A DNA stretch of 64,000 bases from NCBI GenBank assembly GCA_964484305.1, contig CAZAEI010000003.1, positions 1 to 64,000 of the forward strand, written 5' to 3'. This document shows positions 38,514 through 47,636 of the stretch, piece after piece (position 1 is the stretch's first letter; each line of letters begins with the position of its first letter). Both the position numbers and the translations under genes were made by a program. Under the pieces are notes generated by a model. That model saw nothing but the letters and a program-made list of their open reading frames with translations. It ran no database searches and was not told the DNA's origin. The DNA comes from DAOVFN01 sp964484305. Its GTDB lineage: Archaea > Aenigmatarchaeota > Aenigmatarchaeia > QMZP01.

Positions 38514-41500
38514 TCAGTAATCATTCCAGGCCTTTATCCTGAGGTCATCCAGGCCCTTGCTGTTTATTGTCCTTATGAAGAGCCTCGCGAGCTGGGGGTT
38601 GGTTATCAGGGATATCGAGAAGTCCACGGCCATCCTCCTTATGTAGTATTCATCGTCCATGGCCCTGTTCTCGCCCTCTTCAGGGACATTTATCACAAGG
38701 TCCAGGCCGCCCCCGGCCATGCGGTCTGAGATGTTGGGCTTCCTTTTCTCGTGGATCTTGTGGAGCATGGTGTTTTCAACGCCATTCTGCCCGAGAAACC
38801 TTGAAGTCATCTCAGTGGCATAGATATCGAAGCCCCGGGCCCCGAGGCTCCTTATGGACTCGAGGGATTTGACCTTGTTCTCGTCCCCGCCGAGCGATAC
38901 CAGGACGCTCTTGTCGGGAATCCTGTATCCAGTGGACAGCATGGCCTTGAGGAAGGCCTCCTCCAAATCGTCTCCCATGCAGGCGACCTCACCCGTGGAC
39001 GACATCTCCACGCTGAGCGTGGGGTCAGCGCCCCTTAGCCTGGAAAATGAGAACTGTGGCGCCTTCACGCCGATGTAGTCGATGTCCCATATGCTCCTCG
39101 TGCTCCGGGCCTTCTTCCCCATCATTACCTTGGTCGCAATCTCTATGAAGTTGCTCTTGAGGACCTTGGATACGAAGGGAAAGGACCTCGAGGCCCTGAG
39201 GTTGCACTCTATGACAGCGACCCTGTTGTCCTTGGCCAGGAACTGTATGTTGAAGGGCCCTGTTATCTCAAGGGACTCTGCGACCTTCCTGGCGATGCTC
39301 TCTATCCTCTTGACGGTCTCCACATAGGTCTTCTGGGGCGGGATAACCATTGTGGCATCACCTGAATGCACGCCGGCATTCTCCACGTGCTCTGAGACAG
39401 CCCAGGCCACGACCTCACCCCTACTGGCAACCGCGTCTATCTCCACCTCCCTGGCGTTCTGGACGTACTTGCTTATGACAACGGGGTGCTCCCTAGAGAC
39501 ATCGGATGCCTTCCTGAGGTAGCGCTCAAGGCCCTCTTCATTAAAGATTACTGTCATGGCAGAGCCTGAAAGGACATAGGACGGCCTTACCAGGACAGGG
39601 TATCCCACCCTCCTGCAGAAGCCCCTGGCCCCGTCGAGGCTTTTAAGCTCCTTCCACATGGGCTGGTCTATTCCCAGGCTGTCCAGAAGACTCGAGAACT
39701 TGTGCCTGTCCTCGGCCCGGTCTATGTTCTCGGGTGAGGTCCCGAGAATCCTGGCCCCGTGCCTGTGGCATCTCAGGGCGATGTTGTTGGGTATCTGGCC
39801 CCCCATGGAGACCATGATACCCAGGGGCTTCTCCTTCTCATATATGTCCATGACGGCCTCGAAGCTCAGCTCATCAAAGTAGAGCTTGTCGCATATGTCG
39901 TAGTCAGTGCTCACGGTCTCGGGGTTGTTGTTGACCATTATCGTCCTGTATCCGAGCTTCCTCAGTGTTGTCACTGCATTGACGCAGCACCAGTCGAATT
40001 CCACAGAGGAGCCAATCCTGTAGGCCCCTGACCCGAGGACAATGACCTGGCCCTTCTCCCTGAAATCCAGGTCGTCCTCGCTGCCGTGATAGGTCAGGTA
40101 AAGGTAGTTGGTCTTTGCCGGGTACTCGGCTGCGAGGGTGTCAATCTGCTTTACAGCTGGTGTGACATCCATTCCCTGCCTCAGTTTCCTGGCATCCAGT
40201 TCGTCAATGCCCAGGGTGTTTCCTATCTGCCTGTCCGAGAAGCCCGCCTGCTTGGCCCTGAGAAGGATGCCTCTTGAAAGGCCTTCTGGCCCGGTTTCCC
40301 TGAGCATGGATTCCATCTCCACTATCTTTCCCATCCTGTGGATGAACCACCTGTCAATCCTGGAGAGCTGGTGAATCCTGTCAACCGAAAGGCCCCTCTT
40401 GAGGGCATCTGCTATGGCAAATACCCTCTTGTCAGTGGGGCTCCTCAGCTCCCCCTCGAGTTCATCGAACGCTATGCCGGGGTTGCAGACCAGCCCCTCC
40501 ATGCCTATGTCAAGCATCCTTATGGCCTTCTGGAGGGCCTCCTCAAAGGACCTTCCAATGGACATGACCTCGCCAACCGACTTCATCTCGGAACCGATTC
40601 TCTTGCTGACCCTCCTAAACTTCTGGAGATCCCATCTGGGGGCCTTGACAACGACATAATCAAGGGCAGGCTCGAAGCAGGTCATGGTCTTCTTGGTTAT
40701 GGTGTTCTCAAGCTCCGTAAGGGCGTATCCCAGGGCCAGCTTGGTGGCTATGAAGGCGAGCGGGTAGCCGGTGGCCTTGCTCGCAAGGGCAGAGCTCCTG
40801 GAGAGCCTGGCATTGACCTCGATAATCCTGTAGTCATCGGATTCCGGGTCAAGTGCGAACTGTATGTTGCATTCCCCGACGACGCCTATGTGCCTTATGA
40901 GCCTTATCGAGAGCTCCCTGAGCTTATGGTACTCGTGGTTGTTGAGTGTCTGGGTGGGCGCGATCACAATGCTCTCTCCTGTATGAATTCCCATGGGGTC
41001 GAAGTTCTCCATGTTGCAGACGGCTATGCAGTTGTCCCTGCGGTCCCTGACAACCTCGTACTCTATCTCCTTCCAGCCATCCAGGTATTCCTCTATAAGG
41101 ACCTGCTTGGTATGGGTCAGGGCCTTTTTCACCTTCTCCCCGAGCTCCTTCCTGTTGCGGGATATTCCGCTGCCCTTGCCCCCCAGCGCATAGGCCACCC
41201 TTGCCATGACAGGGTAGCCTATCCGGTCAGCGGCCTCGAGCGCCTCTTCAATGCTGCCTACAGCAGAGCTCCTGGGGACCTTGAGGCCTATCTCTGAAAG
41301 CTTCTTTACAAAGAGTTCCCTGTCCTCTGTGTTCCTGATGGCCTCCACAGGGGTTCCGAGCACCCTCACCCCGTACCTGTCCAGGACCCCCGAATCAGCG
41401 AGCTCGACCCCCACATTGAGCGCGGTCTGGCCGCCAAAGGAGAGCAGGATACCGTCAGGCCTCTCCCTCTCTATGACACCCCTGACAAAATGCGGGGTTA

Positions 41501-41693
41501 GCGGAAGGAAATAGACCCTGTCCGCCATGTAGTCAGAGGTCTGTATTGTCGCTATGTTGGGGTTTATCAGGATTACCTCTATACCCTCCTCCTTCAGGGC
41601 CTTGATTGCCTGGGAACCGGAGTAGTCAAACTCGCCTGCCTGGCCGATTTTAAGAGCTCCGCTGCCCAGCACTAATATCTTTTTTGGTTTCAC
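38514..41693 (-). CDS. carB: Carbamoyl-phosphate synthase large subunit
   Basis: Makes carbamoyl phosphate for pyrimidines and arginine. Two homologous halves each with an ATP-grasp fold: VLGSGALKIGQAGEFDYSG opens the first and VLGSGAYRIGSSVEFDWCC the second. ARLSRSSALASKATGYPLA and NLRASRSFPFVSKV are the synthetase signatures. 1059 residues, single undivided gene. Four-nucleotide overlap (ATGA) with carA. Confidence 0.96.
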   Translation of the reverse strand: MKPKKILVLGSGALKIGQAGEFDYSGSQAIKALKEEGIEVILINPNIATIQTSDYMADRVYFLPLTPHFVRGVIERERPDGILLSFGGQTALNVGVELADSGVLDRYGVRVLGTPVEAIRNTEDRELFVKKLSEIGLKVPRSSAVGSIEEALEAADRIGYPVMARVAYALGGKGSGISRNRKELGEKVKKALTHTKQVLIEEYLDGWKEIEYEVVRDRRDNCIAVCNMENFDPMGIHTGESIVIAPTQTLNNHEYHKLRELSIRLIRHIGVVGECNIQFALDPESDDYRIIEVNARLSRSSALASKATGYPLAFIATKLALGYALTELENTITKKTMTCFEPALDYVVVKAPRWDLQKFRRVSKRIGSEMKSVGEVMSIGRSFEEALQKAIRMLDIGMEGLVCNPGIAFDELEGELRSPTDKRVFAIADALKRGLSVDRIHQLSRIDRWFIHRMGKIVEMESMLRETGPEGLSRGILLRAKQAGFSDRQIGNTLGIDELDARKLRQGMDVTPAVKQIDTLAAEYPAKTNYLYLTYHGSEDDLDFREKGQVIVLGSGAYRIGSSVEFDWCCVNAVTTLRKLGYRTIMVNNNPETVSTDYDICDKLYFDELSFEAVMDIYEKEKPLGIMVSMGGQIPNNIALRCHRHGARILGTSPENIDRAEDRHKFSSLLDSLGIDQPMWKELKSLDGARGFCRRVGYPVLVRPSYVLSGSAMTVIFNEEGLERYLRKASDVSREHPVVISKYVQNAREVEIDAVASRGEVVAWAVSEHVENAGVHSGDATMVIPPQKTYVETVKRIESIARKVAESLEITGPFNIQFLAKDNRVAVIECNLRASRSFPFVSKVLKSNFIEIATKVMMGKKARSTRSIWDIDYIGVKAPQFSFSRLRGADPTLSVEMSSTGEVACMGDDLEEAFLKAMLSTGYRIPDKSVLVSLGGDENKVKSLESIRSLGARGFDIYATEMTSRFLGQNGVENTMLHKIHEKRKPNISDRMAGGGLDLVINVPEEGENRAMDDEYYIRRMAVDFSISLITNPQLARLFIRTINSKGLDDLRIKAWNDY

Positions 41694-42769
41694 GTCTTGC
41701 TACCCCCTTCATTCTTAACCACCTTGAGGAATCTCTCGAAGAGGAATCTCGTGTCCACCGGACCCGGCGAGGCCTCCGGATGGAACTGCACAGACATGAA
41801 GGGCCTTTTCTCGTGCCTTATCCCCTCGTTGCTCCTGTCATTGACATTGACAAACCATTCCCTCCATCCATCGGGCAGGCTTTTTATATCTACGGCAAAG
41901 CCGTGGTTCTGGGAGGTTATGTAGCACCGTTCTGTCCCCTTCTCGATGCAGGGCTGGTTCTGGCTGCGGTGGCCGAATCTTAGCTTGTAGGTGTCTGCTC
42001 CTGCGGCGAGGCCTAGTATCTGGTTGCCCATGCACACACCCATGGTGGGCAGCCCGTGTTCGAGGGCAGCCCTGGCAGCCTTCACTGCCCCGCACCTTTT
42101 CGGGTCACCCGGGCCGTTCGAGATGACCAGGCCCCCGGGGCCGTACTCCATGATTCTGTCAAAGGGGGTGTCCACGGGGAATGCAGTGACCTGAAGGCCC
42201 AGGGAAACCAGGGAATCTGTTATGCTCCTCTTCACCCCGCAGTCGATAAGGGCTACCCTGAGCTTACCCCTGCCGAACTCCTTCACGGACTTGCATGTAA
42301 CCTCGCTTGTGAGGTCCCGTCTGTTGGGGTCCTTAACTCCCCTCGCCTCCTCCCTGAGGGTTTCCAGGTCTATCCCGTCCTCGGAGACCTGGAGAATCCC
42401 CAGCATGGTCCCCTTCTCCCTGAGTCTCTTGGTGAGGGCCCTGGTGTCCAGCCCCTGGATTCCGGGGATGCCGTTCTCACTGAGCCAGGCATCAAGGCTT
42501 TTTCCAGAGGAGTGGTGCGAGGGCTCGCTGCAGAGCTGGGTGACTGCATAGCCCGTTATCTTGGGCCCGTCAGACTGGAAATCACTGCTTGAAACCCCGT
42601 AGTTTCCTATCAGGGGATAGGTCTGCACAAGAACCTGTCCCCAGTAGGATGGGTCGGTTATGCTCTCGGTGTATCCCACCATGCCTGTGTTGAAGACAAC
42701 CTCACCGGAAACCTTACAGGTGGCACCAAAACCCATACCTTCAAAAATTGTCCCGTCCCTTAAAACCAG
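41690..42769 (-). CDS. carA: Carbamoyl-phosphate synthase small subunit, probable CTG start
   Basis: Glutaminase supplying ammonia to CarB. GVCMGNQILGLAAG contains the nucleophilic Cys; SQNHGFAVD and VQFHPEASPGP carry the catalytic His and Glu. The first ATG (42736) lies inside the conserved N-terminus: the frame upstream encodes LVLRDGTIFEGMGFGA, as in other CarA proteins. No ATG, GTG or TTG exists there, but AAAGGAG stands 5 nt before CTG 42769. I infer a CTG start. Confidence 0.88.
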   Translation of the reverse strand: MVLRDGTIFEGMGFGATCKVSGEVVFNTGMVGYTESITDPSYWGQVLVQTYPLIGNYGVSSSDFQSDGPKITGYAVTQLCSEPSHHSSGKSLDAWLSENGIPGIQGLDTRALTKRLREKGTMLGILQVSEDGIDLETLREEARGVKDPNRRDLTSEVTCKSVKEFGRGKLRVALIDCGVKRSITDSLVSLGLQVTAFPVDTPFDRIMEYGPGGLVISNGPGDPKRCGAVKAARAALEHGLPTMGVCMGNQILGLAAGADTYKLRFGHRSQNQPCIEKGTERCYITSQNHGFAVDIKSLPDGWREWFVNVNDRSNEGIRHEKRPFMSVQFHPEASPGPVDTRFLFERFLKVVKNEGGSKT

Positions 42770-42903
42770 TGCAGCTCCTTTAGTTTCTTTGATAAGAACC
42801 CACCAATAGTTAGATGTTTAAGTATTTAAAAATACAGCCTGGCCAATTAAAGCAGCCATCATCCATATTGTTAACAGAAGGATTTATGGCAGGGGTGGTT
42901 GAA

Positions 42904-44664
42904 ATGGAAAAGAAGATACGCTCTCCAATCGTGGTCATGCTCGGACATTGATTATCCTTGTGATAACCAGCCGAAAACGTTGACCACGGAAAGACTTCAA
43001 TACTTGACAACATCAGGGAAACCGCTGTCACCAAGACAGAGCCAGGACTCATAACCCAGCATATATCGGCCTCCTACATCCCCAGGAATATCATAGTAGA
43101 AAGGTGCGGGAAGATGCTTGATAAGCTTGGCATAGAATTCACAATCCCGGGCATTCTTGCTATCGACTCCCCGGGCCACGAGGCCTTCACCACACTCAGG
43201 AAGAGGGGTGGGGCAATAGCAGACCTCGCGGTCCTTGTCATCGACATAAACGAGGGCTTCAAGCCCCAGACCGAGGAGAGCCTGAACTATCTCAAGCAGT
43301 TCAAGACCCCCTTTGTGGTCGCCGCAACCAAGATAGACAGGATTGCGGGATGGTCCCTTTCTCCCGGGGCGTGCTTCTCCGAGGCCTATGAGAACCAGCC
43401 CGAGAGGTCCAGTGAGGAGCTGGACAACAAGCTCTACCGCCTGATAGGCCAGCTGGGGGAGAGGGGCTTCTCTGCAGAGAGGTTCGACAGGGTCCAGGAC
43501 TTCACCAAGCAGATTGCGGTCGTCCCGCTCTCAAACGCATCCGGCGAGGGCATACCCGACCTGCTCGTTATGCTGGGGGGCATTGCCCAGAGGTACCTCA
43601 AGGAGCGGCTCGAGCTGACGCCGGGATGGGGCAAGGGAACCGTCCTGGAGGTCAAGGAGTACCGGGGCCTCGGGACAACGGTTGATGTCATACTGTATGA
43701 CGGGGAGATAAGGCGCGGGGATACCCTGGTAATAGGGGGGGAGAAGACTGCCGTCACCAAGGTGCGGGCCCTCCTGACGCCAAAGCCGCTCAGGGAGCTA
43801 AGGATAGAGAAGGACTTCAGGACCATACCATCTGTCCGGGCTGCTGCGGGAATCAAGATATCAGCCCCCGGCCTTGAGGGGGTCATTGCAGGCTCCCCCT
43901 TAAGGGCAGTGAGCAACGAGAGGGATATTGACCAGGCCACCAAGGAGGTCAGAAGCGAGATGTCCGAGGTCGAGCTCGAGACCGACCATGAGGGTGTTGT
44001 CCTCAAGGCCGATACCCTGGGAAGCCTGGAGGCCCTAATAAAGACCCTCAGGGATGCGGGCATCAAGGTCAGGAAGGCCCGCGTCGGGGCAGTGACCAAG
44101 AGCGACATAGCCGAGCTCAGGTCCCTGGGGGAGCCCATGATATTCGCCTTCGGGGTGAGGATTCCCCCTGAAATAGGGAAGCTTGCCGAGGACAATTCAG
44201 TAAAGATATTCTCCTCTGACGTGATTTACCGCCTTGTCGAGGAGCACGAGAAGTGGAATAAGGACAGGAAGCTCAGGGAGGAGGAGGCCCTCCTGGCCAG
44301 CGTGTCCAGGCCCGCGAGGGTGAGGGCCCTGCCCGGATACGTCTTCAGGCAGAGCAAGCCGGCAGTCTTCGGCGTCGAGGTGATGAAGGGCATAATCCGC
44401 CCGGGCGCCACCCTCTCCAATAAGGGAAGGGACATCGGCGAGATAAGGGAGATACAGTCCAGGGGCGAGAACGTCAGGGAGGCCGAGGCAGGGGAGAGGG
44501 TTGCCCTGTCCATGGCCGGCGTTGTGGTGGGCAGGGATGTAGAGGAGGGGGATGAGCTCGATGTCAGGGTGACCGATAAGGACAGGGAGGTCCTGAAGAA
44601 GCTCAAACCAAGGCTCAGGGGAGACGAGCTCGAACTCCTGGAGGAGATGGATAATGTTTCCTGA
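42904..44664 (+). CDS. infB: Translation initiation factor aIF5B, interrupted by a 30-nt BHB intron
   Basis: GTPase that promotes subunit joining at translation initiation. Exon 1 (42904-42946) encodes MEKKIRSPIVVMLG plus the first base of the His codon; exon 2 (from 42977) continues VDHGKTSILDNIRETAV, GLITQHISA, DSPGHEAF and ATKIDR (G4 with Thr for the usual Asn). After splicing the protein is 576 residues, normal for aIF5B, with domains II-IV complete. Unspliced, TGA follows within three nucleotides of the insertion. ATG 42904 matches the family start; ATG 42886 is an alternative. Without the intron the only long frame begins at 43114 and lacks the P-loop. Confidence 0.92.
42947..42976 (+). 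other. Bulge-helix-bulge intron in the aIF5B mRNA
   Basis: Central helix TCGG/CCGA of 4 bp; bulge 1 AC^A, bulge 2 AA^A; intron stem TTGATTATC/GATAACCAG (one mismatch, one wobble) with loop CTTGT; the exons pair outside as GTGGTCA/TGACCAC. Cuts after the second base of each bulge join GGAC to ACGTTGAC and restore Gly-His-Val-Asp. Every element of the archaeal splicing endonuclease substrate is present, and both cut positions were predicted before checking the reading frame. Confidence 0.85.
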
Positions 44665-45127
44665 TAAATCCCATGGGAAGAGAATAATCAGGATAGAAAC
44701 ACTGAGGGAGATGGTGAAGCCCCGCCACGGCTACAGGATAACCACCGTGGACCCGGTCATAGTCAGGTCAGGAAGGGTTCTTCTCCAGAAGCGCTCCTTT
44801 GGCCTCTTCAAGGGTTTTTGGGTCCTTCCCGGCGGTAGGGTGGATGCAGGCGAGGACACCTGGAGTGCCTGTACCAGGGAGGCCAGGGAAGAGACCGGCC
44901 TCAGGGTGAGCATAGTAAGGATGATGGGCTTCTATGATGACCCCGACAGGGACCCTGAGAAGCACGCTGTGAGCATGGCCTTCCTCTGCAGGCCCCTGGG
45001 CGGAAGGCTCAGGAAATCCAGTGAGGCCACTGAGATTAAATGGTTCCCCCTGGACAGACCTCCTAGGAAGCTCGGCTTCGACCACGCCAGAATCATATCC
45101 GATGCAAAAAGGCTGTTGGGAAGGTAA
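44654..45127 (+). CDS. Nudix hydrolase
   Basis: Hydrolyses a nucleoside diphosphate linked to another moiety. The Nudix box GGRVDAGEDTWSACTREAREETGL is complete (G-x5-E-x7-R-E-x-x-E-E-x-G-x). 157 residues. Its ATG overlaps the aIF5B stop region by 11 nt, so it is co-transcribed and coupled. Convergent 35-nt overlap with the archaeosortase gene. Substrate unknown. Confidence 0.88.
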   Translation: MFPDKSHGKRIIRIETLREMVKPRHGYRITTVDPVIVRSGRVLLQKRSFGLFKGFWVLPGGRVDAGEDTWSACTREAREETGLRVSIVRMMGFYDDPDRDPEKHAVSMAFLCRPLGGRLRKSSEATEIKWFPLDRPPRKLGFDHARIISDAKRLLGR

Positions 45128-45656
45128 GCTTGTTCTTAACCCACAGAAGCCAGACAATCCATATACCAAGGACCAGGGCCACGAGGCCTGCCTGGAAGAG
45201 CCAGTCATGTATAACAAGGGCCGCATCCGTCCCCCACGCCCCTTGGGCCGCGACCACCCCGGTGACCCTGGCCAGGTTTCCCAGCCATATCAGGGGCATC
45301 CCCAGGGCAAGGCCCCAGGCCCTCCTCCTCAAGGATATCCCGGGGACCGCGAGCACCAGGGCGAAGAGGAAGAGCATGCTCTTCCAGCCCGTGCAGTCGG
45401 GGATTATGAAGAACCCGAAGCCGTCGGCAGTCAGGCCTGTCCCCTCCTGGACCACCCCATATCCGGCTGCCTGGAGGAGCCAGGCAGACTGGGAGGCCAC
45501 AGCAAGCTGGAGTGGATACAGGTCAAGGCCCAGCCATATCACAAGGTAGAGCGGAAGGGCCAGCACACATACCCTTACAAGGAACTCGAGCATGCGCATC
45601 ATCCTGGCCTGCCTGGGCGTCAGCCTGGCCCCCAGGAAGGAAACCCCCGGCTTCAT
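45093..45656 (-). CDS. Archaeosortase/exosortase family protein
   Basis: Membrane transpeptidase that processes C-terminal sorting signals. About six hydrophobic helices; Cys in IPDCTGWKS, Arg in GNLARVTGV and His in LVIHDWLFQ form the family triad. 187 residues. The nominal ATG 45656 sits next to the TATA box, so translation may start at ATG 45602. Divergent from a secreted-protein gene, but that protein lacks an obvious sorting tail, so the substrate is elsewhere. Confidence 0.85.
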   Translation of the reverse strand: MKPGVSFLGARLTPRQARMMRMLEFLVRVCVLALPLYLVIWLGLDLYPLQLAVASQSAWLLQAAGYGVVQEGTGLTADGFGFFIIPDCTGWKSMLFLFALVLAVPGISLRRRAWGLALGMPLIWLGNLARVTGVVAAQGAWGTDAALVIHDWLFQAGLVALVLGIWIVWLLWVKNKLTFPTAFLHRI

Positions 45657-45668
45657 AATTTATATATA
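45657..45668. promoter_or_regulatory. Shared TATA region between archaeosortase and secreted-protein genes
   Basis: AATTTATATATATCC reads as a TATA box on both strands, ~25 nt from the ATG at 45687. Confidence 0.45.
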
Positions 45669-45686
45669 TCCGGCCAATAATATAAC

Positions 45687-46244
45687 ATGGAGTTCCGGAT
45701 ATCCATAAACGAAAAACACCTCGTTCTTATTCTGGCAAGCATCTCTGTTCTTGCATGCATAGGGCTTGTTGTCGCTTACGGAACCAGTAACCCCTCTGTG
45801 ATGGGTCACACCTGGGGCGAGATAGAGTGCTCGGGATGCATCACATCAGCCGACATAGGAGACGGCCAAGTCGCATCAGCCGACCTGGCCGATAATGCAG
45901 TAACCACAGCCAAGATAGCTGACGGCCAAGTCACAAACGCCAAGATTGCCTCAATGGACTGGGGTAAAATAACAACAGGCGTGCCATCCGGCCTCAGTGA
46001 CGGGGACGACGACAACTACGCATCATGCAATTGGCCCGGAGCATATACTCTATCGACGGTAGTGGGTGCAACGCAATCCTGCAGCGGTTGTTGCACTGTT
46101 GGTACTTACTGTGCACAAGCTTGTCAACGAGACCGTATTGATACCTTAGCTGCAACATGCACCTCAGCTATTGTGACAGCAATGACCTACACTGTGGGCT
46201 CATACGGTACATGTTACTGTCCAACTGAATGCTATAGTATTTGA
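45687..46244 (+). CDS. Secreted or membrane-anchored protein with short repeats and cysteine-rich end
   Basis: One N-terminal transmembrane or signal segment (residues ~12-30). Residues ~55-90 repeat an I-x-D-G-Q-V-x-x-A-x-hydrophobic pattern three times (ADIGDGQVASADLADNAV), like the beta-helical repeats of surface and tail proteins. The C-terminal ~60 residues have ten or more cysteines, suggesting disulfides. ATG 45687 is leaderless from the shared TATA box. A coding remnant follows in another frame, so the C-terminus may be altered by a frameshift. Confidence 0.6.
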   Translation: MEFRISINEKHLVLILASISVLACIGLVVAYGTSNPSVMGHTWGEIECSGCITSADIGDGQVASADLADNAVTTAKIADGQVTNAKIASMDWGKITTGVPSGLSDGDDDNYASCNWPGAYTLSTVVGATQSCSGCCTVGTYCAQACQRDRIDTLAATCTSAIVTAMTYTVGSYGTCYCPTECYSI

Positions 46245-46449
46245 GACAACAATCCTCTACAAGCTAACAGTTCTGAACCCGATTTCGGCATCAAGGGGAC
46301 TGTCCCTGATATCAGAATCTGATGACAGGTATCCGGTGATGGAGCATGGCGACGAAGTCTATGTCGAGTTCGAGCAGACGCCCAAACCCAAAGATGGGTT
46401 TTCCAGAAGAGTGGAGGCCAGGGCAGAGGGCCATTGCATTCTTCAATAA
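46186..46449 (+). pseudogene. Coding remnant after the secreted-protein gene
   Basis: An open frame of ~87 codons without a normal start encodes a protein-like sequence (TVLNPISASRGLSLISES, GDEVYVEFEQTPKPKDGF) with the genome's codon preferences. It overlaps the end of the upstream gene in a different frame, so it may be the displaced C-terminus of that gene or a separate decayed gene. Confidence 0.35.
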
Positions 46450-46502
46450 ATCAGAGTGGCTGGCAACTGGCGTGTGCTGGTCTGTTCTGAATCCTCTGGA
46501 AG

Positions 46503-47054
46503 TCATTCTTTGTGTTTGAAAAACCCCTCTATGCCCCTCTTGACGTGGTCCCCATTCAGGATTACCCTGGCCCTGACGAAGTTCTCCAGGCCGGGGCTGC
46601 CTGAGAGGCCCAGGGCCCTGAGCCTCTTTTCGACCCTTTTCATGGTGGGCCTGATTGTGTTGTAGGCATGGAGGGCAGAGGCCAGGGCGTCCCTTTCGTG
46701 CTGGTTCGGCCTTTCCTCCCTGTCCCTGAGGAATCTCCTGGCCAGGAGGTTCTTTTCCTTCTTGGAGAGGTTCTCCCCGGGCACGACAAGCCTGGCGGAG
46801 AACGTGGCGGCCAGCCTCTCCACTGCCGCGGGGGCAGGCCTCCTGTCCGCAGCCACCATGACAGGCCTTCCCAGCCCTACCAGATGCCTGGATATCTCTG
46901 CTCTGGTCATGTTCTTCCTGCTCACCAGGGAAATCAGGCTCCCGCCCGTGTCAAGCACGGCTATTGCAGTCGTGGTCCCGGGGTCGACACCGATGATTAT
47001 GGGAAGCGGGTAGTTAGGCAGCCTATCACCTGAACCCTTCACCATGGTAAGCAT
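46503..47054 (-). CDS. DUF460-type RNase H-fold protein, short form
   Basis: IIIGVDPGTTTAIAVLDTGG is the RNase H-like strand with the metal-binding Asp; later AADRRPAP and RERDAL-type segments fit the predicted-nuclease family DUF460 of archaea. Family members often exceed 600 residues with a coiled coil; this one is ~183, only the N-terminal nuclease part. GGAGTGAT selects ATG 47054 over the upstream TTG. Substrate unknown. Confidence 0.7.
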   Translation of the reverse strand: MLTMVKGSGDRLPNYPLPIIIGVDPGTTTAIAVLDTGGSLISLVSRKNMTRAEISRHLVGLGRPVMVAADRRPAPAAVERLAATFSARLVVPGENLSKKEKNLLARRFLRDREERPNQHERDALASALHAYNTIRPTMKRVEKRLRALGLSGSPGLENFVRARVILNGDHVKRGIEGFFKHKE

Positions 47055-47140
47055 ATCACTCCTGTCCTCTACTATAGGGCACAAGACGATGTGTGCAGAC
47101 TCACCGGTTGGTATTTAATTAAAAGAAATAAATATACTGC

Positions 47141-47416
47141 ATGGAATACCCAGGCTCGGTTCTCACCAGGAACAAGAGGGGTGAGGCCGAGGTGAGGAAC
47201 CTGCTGGAGCGTGGGGAATTCGTCCGTTACAACTACACAGACCCGGAGACGGGAAAGGTCGTGGAGTCCGGTAAGACAAGCATCATACTCATGTCAGAAA
47301 GGGGTGTGCAGCACCTCTTCCTGATACCACTCAAGGACGGCCACTTCCTGACTGTGGCTGACAGGGATAAAAAACTCAGGCATGTCTGGGACGGCAGCAA
47401 GGCCGTCAGGGTCTAG
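47141..47416 (+). CDS. Hypothetical protein
   Basis: 91 residues, alpha+beta (VLTRNKRGEAEVRNLLERGE; QHLFLIPLKDGHFLTVADRD). The segment resembles small nucleic-acid or adaptor domains but no family is assigned. TATA-like AATTAAAAG ~25 nt upstream. Divergent from the DUF460 gene. Confidence 0.5.
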   Translation: MEYPGSVLTRNKRGEAEVRNLLERGEFVRYNYTDPETGKVVESGKTSIILMSERGVQHLFLIPLKDGHFLTVADRDKKLRHVWDGSKAVRV

Positions 47417-47428
47417 TCAGAACTAATC

Positions 47429-47566
47429 ATGATAGAAGAGAAAGCCAGAGCTGCTCTCAAGAATGTCACTAGAACCAAATTATTCTATAGGCTAAATGAT
47501 CTGAGAGGAGAAGGACTAATAAAAGGTAGATTCGTTGGTCCCGGCAAAAGTGTCTGGATTTGGTGA
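47429..47566 (+). CDS. 45-residue winged-helix-like fragment
   Basis: RTKLFYRLNDLRGEGLIKGR and FVGPGKSVWIW have the recognition-helix and wing pattern of a winged helix-turn-helix domain. Begins 12 nt after the upstream stop. Either a tiny regulator or the surviving C-terminal half of a larger one. A GAAGGAG/CTCCTTC hairpin follows (~47567-47601). It lies just before the DGR target gene. Confidence 0.4.
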   Translation: MIEEKARAALKNVTRTKLFYRLNDLRGEGLIKGRFVGPGKSVWIW

Positions 47567-47603
47567 AGGAGGGAAGCTTTCAGTGATATAACTCCTTCTC
47601 AGT
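47567..47603 (+). terminator. Hairpin between the small wHTH gene and the DGR
   Basis: GAAGGAG pairs with CTCCTTC around a ~22-nt loop, separating the DGR transcript from the upstream genes. Confidence 0.4.
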
Positions 47604-47612
47604 AACGAAAAG

Positions 47613-47620
47613 TATTTAAA
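47613..47620 (+). promoter_or_regulatory. TATA box of the DGR target gene
   Basis: TATTTAAA is centred ~20 nt from ATG 47637 and ~26 nt from ATG 47643, favouring a leaderless start at 47643. Confidence 0.5.
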
Positions 47621-47636
47621 CATTTCTCTGCAATAA

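Noticed and set aside
43114..44664. aIF5B as a truncated gene starting at ATG 43114
   Set aside because: It would lack the P-loop and switch I; both are encoded upstream and rejoined exactly by BHB splicing.
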